Below, in pieces: positions 1 through 7,049 of a stretch of DNA of 19,640 nucleotides. Numbering within the stretch: position 1 is the first letter of the stretch; the number at the start of each line of letters is the position of its first letter. The position numbers and the translations under genes were made by a program. This DNA comes from CALJIC01 sp039805565 (GTDB taxonomy: Bacteria; Chloroflexota; Chloroflexia; Chloroflexales; Roseiflexaceae), in contig JBDLTZ010000197.1 of the NCBI GenBank assembly GCA_039805565.1, forward strand, positions 1-19,640, given 5' to 3'. The notes beneath the pieces were generated by a model. It ran no database searches and was not told the origin of the DNA. It saw nothing but the letters and a program-made list of their open reading frames with translations.

Positions 1-23
1 CGACTCACGACACAAGACTCACT

Positions 24-1649
24 ATGACCCGCACACGCCTCCCAATTCCGCTCTACGCCGCCGCCGCCGTGATCTGTGGGCTCACAGCGGCGCCGCTGGT
101 CTATGTGCTGCTGCGCGCCTCGGGCGCCGACGCGGCGCTGTGGGGCCGGCTCTGGACGGCGCAGATCCCCGGCCTGCTCGCCAACACCGTCGCCCTCGTC
201 GCGCTCACCGTCGCCCTCACGGTGGTCCTGGGCGTCGGTGTTGCGTGGCTCGTCGAGCGCACCGACCTGCCGGGGCGCGGGATGTTCCGCTGGCTGCTGG
301 CGCTGCCGTTCGCCATCCCCGCGTACGTGGCCGCGGTCTGCTGGATCCTGGTGTTTCGCCGCGGCGGGCTGCTGGACCAGTGGGGTGGCGCCGCATTCGG
401 CGTGGCCCCCGGCGAGCTCCCCCGGCCCGGTATCTATGGGCTCAGCGGTGCGGCGCTGGTGATCGGCCTCTGTACCTTTCCCTACGTCTACCTCCCCGCC
501 GCCGCCGCCCTCCGCAGCGTCAACCGCACGCTTGAGGACGCCGCCCGCATGGCCGGGCGCGGGCCGTGGGGCGCCTTCCGCGATGTGACGCTCCCCGCCG
601 TGGCGCCCGCCGTGGCCGCCGGTGCGCTGCTCGTGGCGCTGTACGCCCTCTCGGACTTCGGCACGGTGTCGATGCTGCGCTACCGCACCTTCACCGCCGC
701 GATCTACGGCCAGTTCGCCGGCCAGGTGGATCGCTCGGGGGCCGCGGTGCTGAGCGTGGTGCTCGTCGCGCTCACGGTGCCGCTGCTCGCCGGTGAGTCG
801 CTGCTCGGGAACCGGCGCGGGCCAGCCTCCTCCTCCTGGCAGCCCCGCCGCCTCGCGCCCCTCGGGCGCTGGCGCTGGCCTGCCTTCGCGCTCGTGACGC
901 TGGCGGCGCTGCTCTCGCTCGGCCTGCCGCTCGCGGTGCTTGGTGGCCTCACCGTCCAGGGCATCTTCTTCGCCACCGAGGCCGACCGCATCTGGAACGT
1001 GGGCAGCGGCGGCGTCTGGCAGTACGGCCTCCACAGCCTGCTCGTGGCCGCCCTGGCCGCCACGGCCGCGGTGGGCCTGGCGCTCCTGCCGACCTACCTG
1101 GCGGTCTTCTACCCGCGCCGCGTGCCGCGCGCGCTGCTCAGCATCGGCAAGGCCGCCTACGCGCTCCCCGGTCTGATCGTCGGCCTCGGCTTCGTGATGC
1201 TGCTCAGCCAGTGGCTGCCCACCCTGTACGGCACGGTCGCCGCGCTGGTGATCGGCTTCACCTTCCGGCTGCTGCCCCAGGCGCTGGCGGCCGGCGAGGC
1301 GGCCCTGGCGGGCGTGCCACGCGCCTGCGACCAGGCGGCCCGCGTGATGGGCTGTGGCCCGCTCGAGGTGCTCCGGCGCGTCACGCTGCCGATCGCCGCG
1401 CCCGGCGTGGCCGCCAGCTGGGCGCTGGTGTTCATCGGCGCCATGAAGGAGTTGCCCACCGCCGTGCTGCTCCGCCCGCCGGGCTTCGACACGCTGCCTG
1501 TGCGGATCTGGGCCGCCGCCAGCGAGTCGGTCCACACCCAGGCTGCCCCGCCGGCCTTCCTGCTGATCCTGTTGACGACGCTGCCGCTTGTGGTACTATC
1601 CGCGCGAGGCTTCGGCCTGAACCGGGTGTTGAGTGAGCGTAGCTCCTGA
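24..1649 (+). CDS. fbpB: ABC transporter permease, ferric-iron type, fused double module
   Basis: This inner-membrane permease forms the translocation channel of a binding-protein-dependent importer, most likely for Fe(III). Its 541 residues contain two homologous membrane modules, as in FbpB/SfuB/AfuB. Each module carries the cytoplasmic EAA loop that docks on the ATPase: EDAARMAGRG..TLPAVAP around residues 171-195, and DQAARVMGCG..TLPIAAP around 435-459. Hydrophobic segments run through the whole length, the first near residues 10-30. The stop lies 16 bases before the ATPase start proposed here, so the two genes form one operon. The periplasmic binding protein is not in the window and may lie upstream of base 1. 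The Shine-Dalgarno before the ATG is weak. Iron is inferred from the fused architecture and the FbpC-like partner; thiamine permeases are also fused, but their ATPases are much shorter. Confidence 0.88.
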   Translation: MTRTRLPIPLYAAAAVICGLTAAPLVYVLLRASGADAALWGRLWTAQIPGLLANTVALVALTVALTVVLGVGVAWLVERTDLPGRGMFRWLLALPFAIPAYVAAVCWILVFRRGGLLDQWGGAAFGVAPGELPRPGIYGLSGAALVIGLCTFPYVYLPAAAALRSVNRTLEDAARMAGRGPWGAFRDVTLPAVAPAVAAGALLVALYALSDFGTVSMLRYRTFTAAIYGQFAGQVDRSGAAVLSVVLVALTVPLLAGESLLGNRRGPASSSWQPRRLAPLGRWRWPAFALVTLAALLSLGLPLAVLGGLTVQGIFFATEADRIWNVGSGGVWQYGLHSLLVAALAATAAVGLALLPTYLAVFYPRRVPRALLSIGKAAYALPGLIVGLGFVMLLSQWLPTLYGTVAALVIGFTFRLLPQALAAGEAALAGVPRACDQAARVMGCGPLEVLRRVTLPIAAPGVAASWALVFIGAMKELPTAVLLRPPGFDTLPVRIWAAASESVHTQAAPPAFLLILLTTLPLVVLSARGFGLNRVLSERSS

Positions 1650-1655
1650 CCCGCT

Positions 1656-1660
1656 GGAGG
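1656..1660 (+). promoter_or_regulatory. Ribosome binding site deciding the ATPase start
   Basis: GGAGG lies five bases before a GTG at 1666 that is in frame with the ATPase. Neither the earlier GTG at 1633, which overlaps the permease gene, nor the later ATG at 1693 has a comparable Shine-Dalgarno. Confidence 0.65.
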
Positions 1661-1665
1661 CGACC

Positions 1666-2763
1666 GTGATCCGAGGCGCGACTTTGCACACCATGCCTGC
1701 AACGACTACCGCCGTTCCGTCCATCCATACCCCGGCGATCGAGCTCCGCGCCGTGAGCAAGTGCTACACTCCCGCCGCCGCTGCGGTGCGCGATGTCTCG
1801 CTGCGGCTTGAGCCCGGCGCGCTGCTGGCGCTGCTCGGGCCGAGCGGCTGCGGCAAGACGACCACCCTGCGGCTGATCGCCGGCCTGGAGTGCCCCGATA
1901 CGGGCGAGGTCTGCCTCGGCGGGCGCGTGGTGGCCGGGCGCGGTGTCTGGACGCCCCCCGAGCAGCGCGGCGTGAGCATGGTGTTCCAGGACTACGCGCT
2001 CTTCCCGCACCTCACGGTGGCCGAGAACATCGCCTTCCCCATCAGCCGTCTCCCTGCCCGCGAGCGCGCCGCCCGTGTGGCTGAGTTGCTCCCGATAGCC
2101 GGGCTTGACGGACTCGGCGATCGCTACCCGCACCAGCTCTCCGGCGGCCAGCAGCAGCGTGTCGCCCTTGCCCGCGCCCTCGCACCCCGCCCGACGGTGG
2201 TGCTGCTCGACGAGCCGTTCTCGAACCTCGACGCGGCCCTCCGCAAGAGCACGCGCGAGGAGGTCCGCCGCATCCTGCGCGACTCAGGCGCCACCGCCGT
2301 CTTCGTCACCCACGACCAGGAGGAGGCTTTCAGCGTCGCCGACACGGTGGCGGTGATGCGTGCCGGCGAGGTCGATCAGCTCGCCCCGCCCCACGAGGTC
2401 TACCTGCGCCCCTCCTCGCGCGCCGTCGCGTCGTTCGTCGGCGAGGCCAACTTCCTCCCCGCCCAGGCCCTCGGCGACCTGGCCGACTGCGCGCTTGGCA
2501 CCGTGCCGCTCGCCGCGCCGGCCTTCGGTCGTGTGGACCTGCTGGTGCGGCCGGAGATGCTCTCCATCCGCCCCGAGCCGCGCGGCTGCGGCCGGATCGA
2601 GCAGATCACGTTCTTCGGCCACGACCAGCTCGTGAGCGTGCGGATGTGTGACGGGGCGCTGCTCCACGCCCGCACCTTCCCCCGGCTGGACCTTGCGGCT
2701 GGCGCACAGGTCGAGGTGCGGGTCGACGGCCCGCTGGTCTCATTCGCCCCCGAGACCTCATAG
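1666..2763 (+). CDS. fbpC: ABC transporter ATP-binding protein, FbpC type
   Basis: This is the cytoplasmic ATPase that powers the preceding permease. With the GTG start it has 365 residues. Visible elements are Walker A GPSGCGKT (58-65), Q-loop Q108 in VFQDYALFPH, signature LSGGQQQR (158-165), Walker B VVLLDEP (178-184) and H-loop H216 in VTHDQEEA. About 100 residues follow the nucleotide-binding domain and resemble the TOBE-type tail (..VGEANFLPA.., ..VRPEMLSIRP..) of FbpC/PotA/MalK-like proteins. That length argues against the short ThiQ family. The start was chosen for its GGAGG; GTG 1633 and ATG 1693 are alternatives. A strong hairpin begins about 40 bases after the stop and probably ends the operon. 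Substrate assignment to Fe(III) is family-level inference. Confidence 0.88.
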   Translation: MIRGATLHTMPATTTAVPSIHTPAIELRAVSKCYTPAAAAVRDVSLRLEPGALLALLGPSGCGKTTTLRLIAGLECPDTGEVCLGGRVVAGRGVWTPPEQRGVSMVFQDYALFPHLTVAENIAFPISRLPARERAARVAELLPIAGLDGLGDRYPHQLSGGQQQRVALARALAPRPTVVLLDEPFSNLDAALRKSTREEVRRILRDSGATAVFVTHDQEEAFSVADTVAVMRAGEVDQLAPPHEVYLRPSSRAVASFVGEANFLPAQALGDLADCALGTVPLAAPAFGRVDLLVRPEMLSIRPEPRGCGRIEQITFFGHDQLVSVRMCDGALLHARTFPRLDLAAGAQVEVRVDGPLVSFAPETS

Positions 2764-2800
2764 CTGCGAAGCCGTCACGCGACAGACGATACACGTGAGA

Positions 2801-2841
2801 CACAGAGAGCAGGGAGCGGGATACATGCTCCCTTCTCTGTG
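2801..2841 (+). terminator. Long hairpin after the ABC transporter operon
   Basis: CACAGAGA and AGGGAGC pair perfectly with GCTCCCT and TCTCTGTG, giving 15 base pairs with one two-base bulge (GC, 2809-2810) and a nine-base loop. There is no clear T-run after it, so termination is likely but not certain. The CACAGAGA wording recalls the inverted repeat at 17974-18120. Confidence 0.6.
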
Positions 2842-2883
2842 ACCTTTGAGACCTATGTGGCTCAGAAGATCTCGTCGGCGCGG

Positions 2884-2889
2884 TATAAT
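2884..2889 (+). promoter_or_regulatory. Candidate -10 box for the kinase-BtpA operon
   Basis: A perfect TATAAT stands in GC-rich DNA, 59 bases before the kinase start and downstream of the hairpin at 2801-2841. No good -35 box is present 16-18 bases upstream (CTCAGA or similar), so an activator may be needed, or the match may be partly chance. Confidence 0.5.
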
Positions 2890-2948
2890 ACGGGCCTCAG
2901 TCGGAGCGCCCGCGCGGCGCTGAACGCAACACAGGGCTCCTACCACCT

Positions 2949-3863
2949 ATGACCATCCTCGTCGTCGGCGACGCCAACGCCGACCTCAGCGCCACGCTCG
3001 GGCGCTTCCCCGCCGAGGGCCACGACAGTTCGATCGAGTCGCTCGGCTGGGGCAGCGGCGGCGCGGCCGTCAACGTCGCCGCCGCGCTGGCGCTGCTTGG
3101 TGCCCCTACGCGGCTCCTCGCGCGCGTCGGGCGGGATCCCGCCGCCACTGTCGCCCTGCGTGCCGCTCAGAGCGGCGGGGTGGACCTCAGCGATGTCCAG
3201 GTGGACGAGCGGCTCGCCACCGGCCTCTGCTTCGCCGCCATCTCGCCTGGCGGCGAGCGCACCTTTTTCAGCTTCCGTGGCGCAAACGTCGCAATGGGTC
3301 TCCCCGAAGGACGCGATGCGCTCGCGGGCGTGCGGTGGCTGCATATCTGCGGCCACGCGCTGCTGGAGGGCGCGCAGCGCGAGACGGGGCTGAGCCTGAT
3401 CGACGCGGCCTACCAGCGTGGCCTGCCCGTCTCGCTCGACCTGTGCCTGCCGCTGATCTCCGCGCGGCGGGCCGAGGTGCTGGACCTGCTGCCGTCGATC
3501 GCCACGCTGTTCGTCAATGAGCTCGAGTACGCGGCGCTGCTCGGCGGTGCGCTGCCGCCGGAAGGAGTCTTGCTCGTCGTCAAGCTCGGGGCGCGCGGCT
3601 GCGCCCTCGGCCGGGAGCTGCGTCCGGTGCCTGGGTACGCCGTGCGTGCGCTGGACACCACTGCCTGCGGTGACGCCTTCGCGGCCGGGTTTGTCCACGC
3701 CCACCTGCGCGGCGCGACTCCCCCGGCGTGCGCCGCGCTCGGCAACGCCCTCGGCGCTCTCGTCGCCACCCGGCCGGGCGCCGCAGACTCGCTGCCCGGC
3801 CGTGAGGAGCTGCTGGCCTTCCTGACCGAGCGTGCGCCCGAGCTCAGCCGACTCGTCGGGTGA
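2949..3863 (+). CDS. PfkB/ribokinase-family carbohydrate kinase
   Basis: This is a cytoplasmic ATP-dependent sugar or nucleoside kinase of 304 residues, the usual length for the family. The N-terminus ILVVGDANADL opens the Rossmann-like fold. The GG motif region (WGSGGAAVNVAAALALLG) follows at about 35-55. The C-terminal signature DTTACGDAF (236-244) contains the anion hole and the catalytic aspartate D242; the usual form is DTTGAGDAF, so A239-C240 are slight variants. Substrate cannot be told from sequence. BtpA-family genes, such as the next one, are often found beside PfkB-type kinases, which suggests a shared sugar or nucleoside pathway. The start is the first ATG of the conserved fold; its Shine-Dalgarno is weak. 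Confidence 0.88.
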   Translation: MTILVVGDANADLSATLGRFPAEGHDSSIESLGWGSGGAAVNVAAALALLGAPTRLLARVGRDPAATVALRAAQSGGVDLSDVQVDERLATGLCFAAISPGGERTFFSFRGANVAMGLPEGRDALAGVRWLHICGHALLEGAQRETGLSLIDAAYQRGLPVSLDLCLPLISARRAEVLDLLPSIATLFVNELEYAALLGGALPPEGVLLVVKLGARGCALGRELRPVPGYAVRALDTTACGDAFAAGFVHAHLRGATPPACAALGNALGALVATRPGAADSLPGREELLAFLTERAPELSRLVG

Positions 3864-3874
3864 CACATCCATTT

Positions 3875-3904
3875 CCGGCAGGCGAGCCCAAGCGAGCCTG
3901 CCGG
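3875..3904 (+). other. Intercistronic hairpin between kinase and BtpA genes
   Basis: CCGGCAGGC pairs perfectly with GCCTGCCGG across a 12-base loop. It begins 12 bases after the kinase stop and ends 23 bases before the next start. There is no T-tract. It could be a weak terminator, a processing site or an mRNA-stabilising element that sets different levels of the two proteins. Confidence 0.55.
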
Positions 3905-3927
3905 CCAACGACATAGAGAGAAGAGAT

Positions 3928-4776
3928 ATGTCAACACCAGCCTGGAAGGCGCGCCTCGACGCGCTGCAGATCAAAGACCTCGGCGAGATCTTCCGCACCC
4001 CGAAGCCGGTCATCGGCATGGTCCACTGCTGGCCGCTCCCCGGCGCGCCGGGCTACACCGGCTACGGCATGGACACCATCATTGACAACGCCCTGCGCGA
4101 CGCTCACGCCCTGGCCGAGGCCGGCTGCGACGGGCTGATCGTCGAGAATATGTGGGACATCCCGTTCCGCGCTGGCCCGCACATCCCGCCCGAGAGCATC
4201 GCCACCCACGCCGTCGTCGCGCGGGCGGTGAAGCAGTCCGTCGCCCTGCCGATGGGCATCAACCTGGTCCACAACGGCGGCGTCTCGCTGCTCGCCATCG
4301 GCATCGCCTCCGGCGCTGAGTTCATCCGCGTCTGCATGTTCACCGGCGCGGGCGTGTGGGACGCGGGGGAGTGGGACGAGGGGTGCGCCGCCGACCTGAT
4401 GCGCCGCCGCAAGGAGCTGCACGCCGAGCACATCAAGATCTTCGCCGACGTCGACAAGAAGCACTCGGTCCGCTTCCCCGGCATCGACCTCGCCACGCAT
4501 ATCGAGTGGACGCGCTTCTTCGGCGCCGACGCGCTGATCGTCTCCGGCCGCATGACCGGCGATGCGCCCGATATTGGCAAGGTCCGCGAGGCGAAGGCGA
4601 TGGCCGGCGACCGGCCTCTGATCATCGGCAGCGGCGCCGACGAGCGCAACATCGGCGCGTTCATGGGCGTGGCCGACGCGGTGATTGTCGGGTCGAGCAT
4701 CAAGGAGGGCGGCCTCTGCGAGAACCCGGTGGACCTCGAGCGCACCCGACGCTTTGTCACCGCTGCGCGTGGCTAG
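3928..4776 (+). CDS. BtpA/SgcQ-family TIM-barrel protein
   Basis: This 282-residue protein matches the BtpA family (Pfam BtpA). Visible family stretches are PVIGMVHCWPLPGAPGY (27-43), a VENMWD segment, the NLVHNGG segment, RVCMFTGAGV, IFADVDKKHS, DALIVSGRMTG and the phosphate-binding-like end IIGSGADERN..VADAVIVGSSIKEGG. The family is named for cyanobacterial BtpA, linked to photosystem I stability, but most members (SgcQ-like) sit in sugar operons, as here after a PfkB kinase. The enzymatic activity is unknown. The ATG at 3928 was chosen because a purine-rich AGAGAGAAGAG precedes it and family homology begins just after it. An upstream in-frame ATG at 3832 overlaps the kinase gene and the hairpin and is unlikely. 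Confidence 0.85.
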   Translation: MSTPAWKARLDALQIKDLGEIFRTPKPVIGMVHCWPLPGAPGYTGYGMDTIIDNALRDAHALAEAGCDGLIVENMWDIPFRAGPHIPPESIATHAVVARAVKQSVALPMGINLVHNGGVSLLAIGIASGAEFIRVCMFTGAGVWDAGEWDEGCAADLMRRRKELHAEHIKIFADVDKKHSVRFPGIDLATHIEWTRFFGADALIVSGRMTGDAPDIGKVREAKAMAGDRPLIIGSGADERNIGAFMGVADAVIVGSSIKEGGLCENPVDLERTRRFVTAARG

Positions 4777-4805
4777 CTGGGGGCCGGCCGGGCGCGGCGG
4801 CTCGC

Positions 4806-4840
4806 GGGGGTTTGGGGGCCTATGGCCCCTCCGAACCTCC
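4806..4840. terminator. Bidirectional hairpin between convergent genes
   Basis: GGGGCC pairs with GGCCCC around a TAT loop. The stem continues with GGTTTG against CGAACC, leaving a two-base bulge, and GGG beyond it. It fills the space between the BtpA stop and the GNAT stop, so it can end both transcripts. Its outer wording (GAACCTCCC) recurs at the hairpin near 19377-19404. Confidence 0.6.
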
Positions 4841-5404
4841 CTACACTAAAGAGATGATCTGCGTCGTCTCACCGTGTGACGTGTAGCTTGTGACCGGCAG
4901 CCCGGTGCGCTGCACGAGCTGGTGGATCCCCTCGTTCTCGGCCAGGGACACGGCGCGAATGCTCCGCACCCCGCTCACCATCGCGATCTGGATCAGCAGG
5001 TCGAGCATGATCGCGCCCAGCCCCTCGCGCTGGAAGTCGTCCCGGATGACGATCGCCATCTCCGCCGTGGTCGGGTCCTCCGCATCGCGGGCCAGCCGCG
5101 CCACCCCCACCGCGTGCTCCCGGCCGTCCGCCTCAGCCCACGTCCCGACCAGGGCTGCCGCCAGGAGCGGGTTGATGTCCGAGAGGCGGTGTGCCTCACG
5201 CCACATTATCTCCTCAGGGAGCTCATTGTGGATCACCATGAAGCGCAGTCTGCGGGTCTCCTCAGACATGCGCCGGTAGAGCTCCACCAGCAGGTCGTCG
5301 TCTGCGGGGACGATGTGGCGAACCCGCACGCTGCGCCCGCGCCGTGTGACCACGCGGACACTGGTCTTCCCGTGAGCAAACGGCCGTAGATCGTCCCCTG
5401 CCAT
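4841..5404 (-). CDS. GNAT-family N-acetyltransferase
   Basis: This is a cytoplasmic acetyl-CoA-dependent acyltransferase of 187 residues. The GNAT fold starts with VRVRHIVPADDDLLVELYRRMS (about 26-47). Motif A is visible as EMAIVIRDDFQREGLG (115-130), with the acetyl-CoA loop Q-R-E-G-L-G at 125-130, followed by helix AIMLDLLIQIA. Motif B-like AVSLAENEGIHQLVQRTGL follows. The acceptor is unknown. The start ATG has AGGGGAG upstream at good spacing. The open frame upstream of it is only the shadow of the divergent homoserine dehydrogenase gene. It converges with the BtpA gene through the hairpin at 4806-4840. Confidence 0.85.
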   Translation of the reverse strand: MAGDDLRPFAHGKTSVRVVTRRGRSVRVRHIVPADDDLLVELYRRMSEETRRLRFMVIHNELPEEIMWREAHRLSDINPLLAAALVGTWAEADGREHAVGVARLARDAEDPTTAEMAIVIRDDFQREGLGAIMLDLLIQIAMVSGVRSIRAVSLAENEGIHQLVQRTGLPVTSYTSHGETTQIISLV

Positions 5405-5445
5405 GAGTATCTCCCCTGTCACACGAGTCCCCGCATTGATGCCGT

Positions 5446-5474
5446 ATGATACACGTATCTGACCACCGTGTGGA
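5446..5474 (-). promoter_or_regulatory. Candidate promoter for the GNAT gene
   Basis: On the minus strand TCCACA (5474-5469) and TATCAT (5451-5446) are 17 bases apart. Start of transcription would fall about 35 bases before the GNAT ATG. A GATAC-AC-GTATC inverted repeat (5448-5459) overlaps the -10 and could be an operator. The same bases read on the plus strand give TATGAT (5445-5450), a possible -10 for the divergent dehydrogenase gene. Confidence 0.35.
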
Positions 5475-5512
5475 GGGGATGAATCTCCCGCCACGTTGAC
5501 TGAGGTGCCCGT

Positions 5513-6544
5513 ATGTCTGAACCTACTCGCTACCGCCTCGCCCTCGTGGGCTTCGGCTCCGTCGGGCGTGGCCTGGCGCAGATCCTCCGCGATCACGGCG
5601 AGCGCCTCGCCCGCCAGAGCGGCGTCGCGCCGCGGATTGTGGCCGTGGCCGCGCGCTCGTGGGGCGCCTACAACCCCGATGGCCTGGACCTCGACGCACT
5701 CCTGACGGCCGTGGAGCGCCGCGACCTGGCCGCCATCCCGGGCGCACGCAGCTGGACGCCGCTCGAGATGATCGCGCAGGCCGAGGCCGATGTGCTTGTG
5801 GAAGTCAGCCCCACCGACCTGGCAGATGGCGAGCCGGCTACGAGCCACCTGCGGGCGGCCTTTGGGCGCGGCTGGCACGTCATCACCGCCAACAAGGGGC
5901 CTGTGGCACTGCACCTGGCCGCGCTGCGCCAGGAGGCCGCCGCCGCCGGCGTTTTCCTGGGCTATGAGGGCACGGTGATGTCGGGCACCCCCTCGCTGCG
6001 CCTCGCCCTCAGCGACCTGGCCGGGTGCGAGGTGCGTGAGGCCCGCGGCATCGTCAACGGCACCACCAACTACATCCTGACACAGATGGAGCTCGGGATG
6101 GCCTACGAGGAGGCGCTCGCCGAGGCGCAGCGGCTGGGCTACGCCGAGACCGACCCCACCGGCGACGTCGAGGGCCACGATGCGGCCGGCAAGGCGGCTA
6201 TCCTCGCCAATGTGCTCATGGACGCCGGCATCACCCCCGCCGATGTCGAGACGGCCGGGATCACCGGCATCACGCAGGAGGCCGTGGCCGCCGCACAGGC
6301 CGCCGGGGAGCGCTGGAAGCTGATCGCGCGCATCTGGCGCGACGGCAACACCGTGCGCGCCAGCGTCCAGCCGACGCGTCTGCCAGCCACGCACCCGCTC
6401 GCCGGTGTTGCGGGGGCCACCAACGCCATCACCTTCAGCACCGATCTGCTTGGCGACGTGACGCTGATCGGGCCGGGGGCGGGCGGCGTGGCCACCGGGT
6501 TCGCCCTGCTCTCCGACCTGCTGGCGCTGCACCGTTCGCGCTAG
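5513..6544 (+). CDS. hom: Homoserine dehydrogenase
   Basis: The enzyme reduces aspartate semialdehyde to homoserine with NAD(P)H, in the threonine/methionine branch. Its 343 residues contain the Rossmann motif GFGSVGRG (13-20), the VEVSPTDL segment, TANKGP (126-131, substrate-proximal lysine K128), GIVNGTTNYIL (179-189) and GDVEGHDAAGKAAILA with D223 and K227 in the catalytic position. The protein ends soon after the catalytic domain. It therefore lacks the C-terminal ACT domain of threonine-inhibited enzymes and is not fused to aspartokinase. GAGGTG precedes the ATG. No other threonine-pathway gene is adjacent. Confidence 0.92.
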   Translation: MSEPTRYRLALVGFGSVGRGLAQILRDHGERLARQSGVAPRIVAVAARSWGAYNPDGLDLDALLTAVERRDLAAIPGARSWTPLEMIAQAEADVLVEVSPTDLADGEPATSHLRAAFGRGWHVITANKGPVALHLAALRQEAAAAGVFLGYEGTVMSGTPSLRLALSDLAGCEVREARGIVNGTTNYILTQMELGMAYEEALAEAQRLGYAETDPTGDVEGHDAAGKAAILANVLMDAGITPADVETAGITGITQEAVAAAQAAGERWKLIARIWRDGNTVRASVQPTRLPATHPLAGVAGATNAITFSTDLLGDVTLIGPGAGGVATGFALLSDLLALHRSR

Positions 6545-6587
6545 CTCCGCCCCTCCCATAAGCAGCAGCCGTATCAGCGCGCCGGAC

Positions 6588-6993
6588 GTGCCGGCGGCTG
6601 CTGCTACCTCCCTGCGCCAGACTCGCTCGCTCCACTGCGATCAATCCGTCACGATACTGCCTTCCAACTCCGGCGCCTCCGCGGCCCTTGGCAGCTGGAC
6701 GGTGGCCGGCGCGAGCGCCGCTGACATCGCCGTGGATGGGGCCCGCGCTGCGGTCATCGTCGCCGCTACACCCAGGTCAACAGCCGCGGCGCCGGACGTG
6801 TCGGCCGGCGGGTCGCCGCTGAGCGCCGTAGCCGTGCGTGGTGGGGTGGTTGGCGCTCGCGGGGACGCTGAACGTCAGGGACAGCGCCGTGCGCGGGCTG
6901 ATCACCGTGGGCGCCCTGCAGAGTGCGCCGGGCTCGGCCACCGTCTCCGAGGCGTACCTCGTCGTCGCTCCGGCGCAGTCGGAGGGCCGTCGG
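6588..6993 (+). pseudogene. Possible frameshifted gene remnant (repetitive secreted-type protein)
   Basis: The 505-base gap between the hom stop and the gltB stop holds no intact gene, but two adjacent plus-strand frames read like one protein broken by a frameshift near 6835-6850. The first frame has GSWTVAGASAADIAVDGARA then SPLSAVAVRG. The second continues as TLNVRDSAVRGLITVGAL and ATVSEAYLVVAP. The alternating small and beta-branched residues suggest a repetitive beta-helix or surface-type protein. A 12-base GCGCCGGACGTG recurs at 6579 and 6789. Coding by chance in GC-rich DNA cannot be excluded, and I do not recognise a family. Confidence 0.3.
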
Positions 6994-6997
6994 AGAA

Positions 6998-7041
6998 CAC
7001 GAAAGCCCCCTCCCCGCGCGTGCGGGAAGGGGGCTTTCGTG
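6998..7041. terminator. Very strong bidirectional terminator at the gltB 3' end
   Basis: A 20-base stem (CACGAAAGCCCCCT.. against AGGGGGCTTTCGTG) has a single C:A mismatch and a GCGT loop. It lies eight bases beyond the gltB stop. Read on the minus strand it is followed by a short T-containing stretch (TTCTCC), consistent with an intrinsic terminator for gltB. The plus-strand side would stop transcripts from hom. Confidence 0.8.
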
Positions 7042-7049
7042 TGAGGGTG

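Noticed and set aside
2940..4019. 359-codon minus-strand frame opposite the PfkB kinase
   Set aside because: Low-complexity shadow frame; the plus strand carries clear kinase motifs.
5405..6559. Long N-terminal extension of the GNAT frame across homoserine dehydrogenase
   Set aside because: The extension is the antisense of hom. The GNAT homology and ribosome site place the start at 5404.
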